From positions 1-21,722 of IMG/VR virus record IMGVR_UViG_3300047508_000079: a stretch of DNA of 21,722 bases. One strand, 5' to 3'. Position numbers and translations under genes: made by a program. This document shows positions 18,749-21,722 of this stretch, in pieces. How positions within the stretch are numbered: the first letter of the stretch is position 1; each line of letters begins with the position of its first letter. Below the pieces are notes generated by a model. That model made no database searches, was not told the DNA's origin, and saw nothing but the letters and a program-made list of their open reading frames with translations. The DNA is from a virus.

Positions 18749-19123
18749 GTGCCGTTCATCGCCGACAACCCGAAGCTGCACATAGGGACAGTGGTTTCGA
18801 ACGGGCACTGTCTCCGTCATGTGCAAGTCGTCGCGGGGGTAACGCATTCCTCCACCCTGCGACGCGGCGACCCGGTGCGTGGCTCCAACTGCGCACCGGG
18901 CACCGTCATCGGCACGTTCGACGAGGATGGCCGGTATGCCAACGCAACCGACGGCTCGTCGCATGTGGCGATACTGCTGGCAGAAACTGACGAGGGGCTG
19001 CTCGTCGTGGATCAATGGGTCGGCCAGCCGGTGCATGAGCGGCTGATTCATTATCGAGATGGCGAAGGCAGCGCGGTGAACGATGCATCGCGTTACCACG
19101 TCGTCGAGAGCGCTACCGCATGA
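18749..19123 (+). CDS. BPSL0067-family cell-wall hydrolase (likely endolysin)
   Basis: GTG 18749 gives 124 residues. The layout matches the BPSL0067 family of small NlpC/P60-like proteins: PFIADNPKLHIGTVVSNGHC with Cys21, then RRGDPVRG, APGTVIGTFDEDGRYANATD, SSHVAILL with His72, and VVDQWVGQPV with Asp88. Cys, His and Asp in this order form a papain-like triad that would cut peptide bonds in peptidoglycan. A holin-like gene follows directly, which supports a lysis role. No signal peptide is seen, so export would need the holin. Family call confident, lysis role inferred. Confidence 0.75.
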   Translation: MPFIADNPKLHIGTVVSNGHCLRHVQVVAGVTHSSTLRRGDPVRGSNCAPGTVIGTFDEDGRYANATDGSSHVAILLAETDEGLLVVDQWVGQPVHERLIHYRDGEGSAVNDASRYHVVESATA

Positions 19124-19360
19124 ATGCGGCCTCCGTTCAACATCCTCCGCGCGGCGTTCTTTTTGCTGGCGACAGTTATCCTCGCGCAGTTGGTCTCCAT
19201 CCTGGGCGGCGCGGCAACCTGCTACTGGCTGTTCATCACAGGTAGCGCTGAACCAGGCGCCTGCTCCAGCTTCCTCGGACAAGCGCGCGAGATGTGGGCT
19301 GAGGTGCTGGCAGCGATTCTGGCGTTGCTGCTGGCAGCACGCACACCACCAAGCGAATGA
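19124..19360 (+). CDS. Holin-like two-helix membrane protein
   Basis: ATG 19124 is right after the hydrolase stop. The product has 78 residues. The first transmembrane helix lies at about residues 8-37 (AAFFLLATVILAQLVSILGG), then a short loop with Cys, then a second helix near residues 59-73 (WAEVLAAILALLLAA). The tail is short (RTPPSE). Size, two helices and position after a peptidoglycan hydrolase fit a class II-type holin. No sequence family was recognised, so this is inference. Confidence 0.6.
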   Translation: MRPPFNILRAAFFLLATVILAQLVSILGGAATCYWLFITGSAEPGACSSFLGQAREMWAEVLAAILALLLAARTPPSE

Positions 19361-19363
19361 ACC

Positions 19364-19933
19364 ATGAGCGGCACGAACAGCCTCTTTAACGCCAACCCCT
19401 TCGGCAACTGGCAAGGTCAGCCGCAGAACGCGCTGGCGCCGGTTAATGATGCCTCGGCGGTGAACTCCATCTACAACGTCAACACGGCGTCGCCCCAAGG
19501 AACGTTCTATGGTGAGCCGGGCTACCAGTATCCCACCACAGTCCAGCCGCAGGCAGCCGCTCCAGCAGCGCCACAGGCCGCACCAGCGCCACCGCAGGCA
19601 CCGACCTACACGTCGCCCTATCCCGCATCACCGGCATACCAGGCCGCCTACAACACGCAGATGGGCCTCAACCAGAACGTCTACGGCACCACCGACACCA
19701 CGAAGCTCGGCATGCTCGGCACGGCGGGGTTCCCGCTCTACACCGATCCCCGACTGATGCAGGACCGCCTCGCGCAGACCTATCAGGCCGGCGGTCCCGA
19801 CGCCCAGGCAGCCTACGACGAACTCATGCGGCAGTTCGCGCGCGCGAGTGGTAGCGGTGCCGGTGGTGAGGGCGGCGGCGTTAGCGGCGGTGGCTCCGGT
19901 GGCCATGGCCAAGACGCCAGCGGGCAGTGGTAA
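19364..19933 (+). CDS. Low-complexity probable virion-associated protein
   Basis: ATG 19364 (MSGTNSLFNANPFGNWQGQP) gives 189 residues. It holds an Asn/Gln/Tyr-rich start, a Pro/Ala stretch (PQAAAPAAPQAAPAPPQAPT), a more regular middle (NTQMGLNQNVYGTTDTTKLG, then LYTDPRLMQDRLAQTYQAGG) and a Gly/Ser-rich tail ending QDASGQW. Such proteins precede portals in several short-tailed phages, but no function is established. It overlaps the next start by TAATG. Confidence 0.55.
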   Translation: MSGTNSLFNANPFGNWQGQPQNALAPVNDASAVNSIYNVNTASPQGTFYGEPGYQYPTTVQPQAAAPAAPQAAPAPPQAPTYTSPYPASPAYQAAYNTQMGLNQNVYGTTDTTKLGMLGTAGFPLYTDPRLMQDRLAQTYQAGGPDAQAAYDELMRQFARASGSGAGGEGGGVSGGGSGGHGQDASGQW

Positions 19934-20439
19934 TGAGCGGATCACTCAACCAACTTCTGGTGCCGCCCAGCACCTTCGATGACTACCAGCAGCAGCAGTT
20001 GAACGCGCTGGCGCCGGGCTATAGCGGCTCGCAACTATCCTCGCTCAATCCGGCACTTAGCCGCGTCGAACCGGGACCGCGCGCGAACTACATGGGCGAG
20101 GCGGATGCCGCGATGCAACTGACGCCGCAGGAGAAGTATCTCTACAACACCCACCTGCAAAACCTCTACGGCACCGGCAAGATCGTGCATCCGAACGGGG
20201 CCATCTCCAGCCTGTTGCAGATGTCGTTCGAGGGGCCTGGCGGTAAGGTCTACAACATCCCGACCGTCTGGGGTGGCAGGCAACTCAACCCAGACGATGC
20301 AATCGCGGCGGCTGACCGGGTCGGCCTGGACAAGTTCCCCTCCTACGCCAGCGAGGACGAGGCCGAGGCGCGATACTCGCAACTGCACGACTATCTCGAG
20401 AAGGATACCGCCGACTTCATTCGTCGGTCAGGCCTATGA
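19933..20439 (+). CDS. 168-residue phage protein with conserved virion-type domain
   Basis: ATG 19933 (MSGSLNQLLVPPSTFDDYQQ) gives 168 residues. Residues about 55-165 contain YLYNTHLQNLYGTGKIVHPN, ISSLLQMSFEGPGGKVYNIP, TVWGGRQLNPDDAIAAADRV, then GLDKFPSYASEDEAEARYSQ. I recognise this (L)YG.GK..HP...IS.L..MS.E..G..YNIPTVW pattern from large internal or structural proteins of many phages, where it is a domain of unknown function. Here it is nearly free-standing. It overlaps the portal start by ATGA. A virion role is inferred. Confidence 0.65.
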   Translation: MSGSLNQLLVPPSTFDDYQQQQLNALAPGYSGSQLSSLNPALSRVEPGPRANYMGEADAAMQLTPQEKYLYNTHLQNLYGTGKIVHPNGAISSLLQMSFEGPGGKVYNIPTVWGGRQLNPDDAIAAADRVGLDKFPSYASEDEAEARYSQLHDYLEKDTADFIRRSGL

Positions 20440-21722
20440 GCGCATCCGTCTCCATCACCAAGGCCAACGTCCGCATTCCTGACCCGGAGGACTACGGCAA
20501 GCGCGGCGTTACCATCGATGCCTATTCCGGCGACGTCGACAAGCAACACGAGCAGATGGTGCGCTGGTTCGAAGAGTCGGAAATGGCGCGGATGGACGAG
20601 ATCGAACTCGCCCAACGCGACCGCGAATACTATGACCACAACCAATGGACTAAGCCGGAACTCGACGCACTCAAGGCGCGCGGTCAGCCACCCATCGTCA
20701 TCAACAAAATCCACGACAAGGTCTCGCTGCTGTGCGGCCTGGAACGGAAAGCGCGCACCAACCCCAAGGCGTTTCCGAGGACCCCGAACGAAGACGACCG
20801 CGCCGATGCGGCAACCCAGGCGCTGCGGTTCATCTCCGACGACAACAACTTCGACGTCATCCGCAGCCAGGTGTTCGAGCACATCCTGGTCGAGGGCGCG
20901 GGCGGGGCAGAACTCGGCCTCGAGGACGACGGCAAGGGCGGCGCGGATATCACCATCACCACAGTCCCGTGGGACCGCATCTGGTATGACCCACACAGCC
21001 GCAGCTACGACTTTGCCGACGCGCGGTATTGCGGCCTGGTCATATGGATGGACCGCGACCAGCTGGAGGACCTGTATCCGAACGCCACCGACGTCATCGA
21101 GACCACGTTCAGCAGCACCGTCGACTGGGCCTACAACGACCGGCCCGATAACGTGCTGTGGACCGACAACCGGCGGCAGCGGGTGCGCATTGCGCAGTGC
21201 CACTGGAGCGAACGCGGAACGTGGTGGACGGCGACGTTCAGCAAACACGGCATGCTGACGGATATTCAGCCGTCCCCGTTCAAGGACCGTCGCGGCAAGT
21301 CAGCGTGTGGGCTGATCCTGCAGTCGGCCTACATCGACCGCGAGAACCGCCGTTACGGCATGGTGCGTGGGCTGATCTCGCTGCAGGACGAGATCAACAA
21401 GCGCCGCAGCAAGGCGTTGCATCTGCTGAGCGTGCGGCAGGTCATTGCGGAGCAGGGCGCCGTCAAGGACGTGGACAAGGCACGGCGTGAGGTCGCGCGG
21501 CCAGATGGCTACGTCGAGGTGACGCCGGGGATGCGCTTCGAGATCGAGCCAGGCGGGGACTTGGCGCAGGGCCAGTTCAACTTATTGACCCACGCTACGA
21601 ATGAGATGCAATTGAGTGGCCCCAACGCGGCCATGAGCGGCACCGATAGCCGGGAACTCAGCGGCCGGGCGATACTCGCACAACAGGCCGGCGGGGCGGT
21701 CCAGAATGAGCCGCTGGCGGAC
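20436..21722 (+). CDS. Portal protein (P22-like), 3' truncated by window end
   Basis: ATG 20436 opens a frame with no stop before the end, giving 429 visible residues. The order matches P22-type portals of podoviruses: EFYDHNQW-like start (REYYDHNQWTKPELDALKAR, then GQPPIVINKI), RKARTNPKAFPRTPNEDDRA, a QALRFISDDNNFDVIRSQVF and EHILVEGAGGAEL core, TVPWDRIWYDPHSRSYDFAD, SAYIDRENRRYGMVRGLISL and QDEINKRRSKALHLLS. The portal forms the dodecameric ring at the capsid vertex through which terminase packages DNA. The missing part would be several hundred residues. Its N-terminal motif recurs in the protein encoded at 17294. Confidence 0.85.
   Translation, partial: MSASVSITKANVRIPDPEDYGKRGVTIDAYSGDVDKQHEQMVRWFEESEMARMDEIELAQRDREYYDHNQWTKPELDALKARGQPPIVINKIHDKVSLLCGLERKARTNPKAFPRTPNEDDRADAATQALRFISDDNNFDVIRSQVFEHILVEGAGGAELGLEDDGKGGADITITTVPWDRIWYDPHSRSYDFADARYCGLVIWMDRDQLEDLYPNATDVIETTFSSTVDWAYNDRPDNVLWTDNRRQRVRIAQCHWSERGTWWTATFSKHGMLTDIQPSPFKDRRGKSACGLILQSAYIDRENRRYGMVRGLISLQDEINKRRSKALHLLSVRQVIAEQGAVKDVDKARREVARPDGYVEVTPGMRFEIEPGGDLAQGQFNLLTHATNEMQLSGPNAAMSGTDSRELSGRAILAQQAGGAVQNEPLAD

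Noticed and set aside
18326-19498. Minus-strand 390-codon ORF
   Set aside because: It is opposite the proline-rich, BPSL0067 and holin-like genes; the catalytic triad on the plus strand is clear.
1-21722. Integrase, attachment site, tRNA or cas genes
   Set aside because: I looked for their typical motifs and structures and saw none in the window; they may lie outside it.

Overview
The window is about 21.7 kb of dense, high-GC phage DNA. It is either a phage genome or a prophage, and the likely host is an alphaproteobacterium. A GcrA-type regulator, small hydrophobic proteins of a kind seen in Rhizobiales phages and strong G/C use at third codon positions point to that host. A P22-type portal, a terminase pair and the C-terminus of an ejection-type virion protein suggest a short-tailed phage. 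There is a lambda-like immunity region (divergent repressor and Cro-like genes), but no integrase, attachment site, tRNA or host housekeeping gene is visible.

Layout, left to right. (1) 2-736 (+) is the 3' end of a virion protein gene. (2) 726-1564 (-) holds four tiny genes for membrane or coiled-coil proteins. (3) 1565-1807 is intergenic and holds a two-repeat, one-spacer CRISPR mini-array of type I-E geometry, with a perfect hairpin on each side. (4) 1808-4367 (-) is a tightly overlapping early operon: a CxxCxGxG zinc protein, three small proteins, a Gp157-family protein, a RecT-like annealing protein and a 107-114 residue protein. (5) 4372-5186 is the switch region: operator-like palindromes, an XRE repressor (-) and a Cro-like HTH gene (+). 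(6) 5274-10782 (+) is the rightward early region: regulators, a glycoside-hydrolase-like protein, GcrA, a VRR-NUC nuclease, an unknown protein and a protein with an IS110-type C-terminal domain. (7) 10783-11194 is a structured region with hairpins and candidate micropeptides. (8) 11195-13358 (+) holds an unknown gene, a RepA-like AAA ATPase, a cluster of 9-bp iteron-like repeats that may be an origin, and two small genes. (9) 13342-21722 (+) is the late region: NusG-like antiterminator, ParB-domain DNA methyltransferase, small and large terminase, small proteins, a likely lysis pair (BPSL0067-type hydrolase and holin) and the portal, which runs off the end.

How the parts fit. The repressor and Cro-like proteins probably set the early decision. 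The leftward operon supplies recombination functions and the rightward operon supplies regulation, nuclease and replication functions. The NusG-like protein is well placed to drive late transcription through methyltransferase, packaging, lysis and portal genes. Most junctions are ATGA, GTGA, TGATG or TAATG overlaps, so translation is probably coupled along each operon.

Two structures stand out. The first is the phage-borne mini-CRISPR array with no cas genes in the window. The second is a family of seven hairpin elements within 9399-10505. Six have a loop of exactly 30 nt and one has 33 nt. The loops share a TGAAnCCCA-like core, while the stems differ in sequence yet remain self-complementary. 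Several are carried in frame inside the IS110-domain gene. All functional calls rest on reading the sequence; no database search was run.
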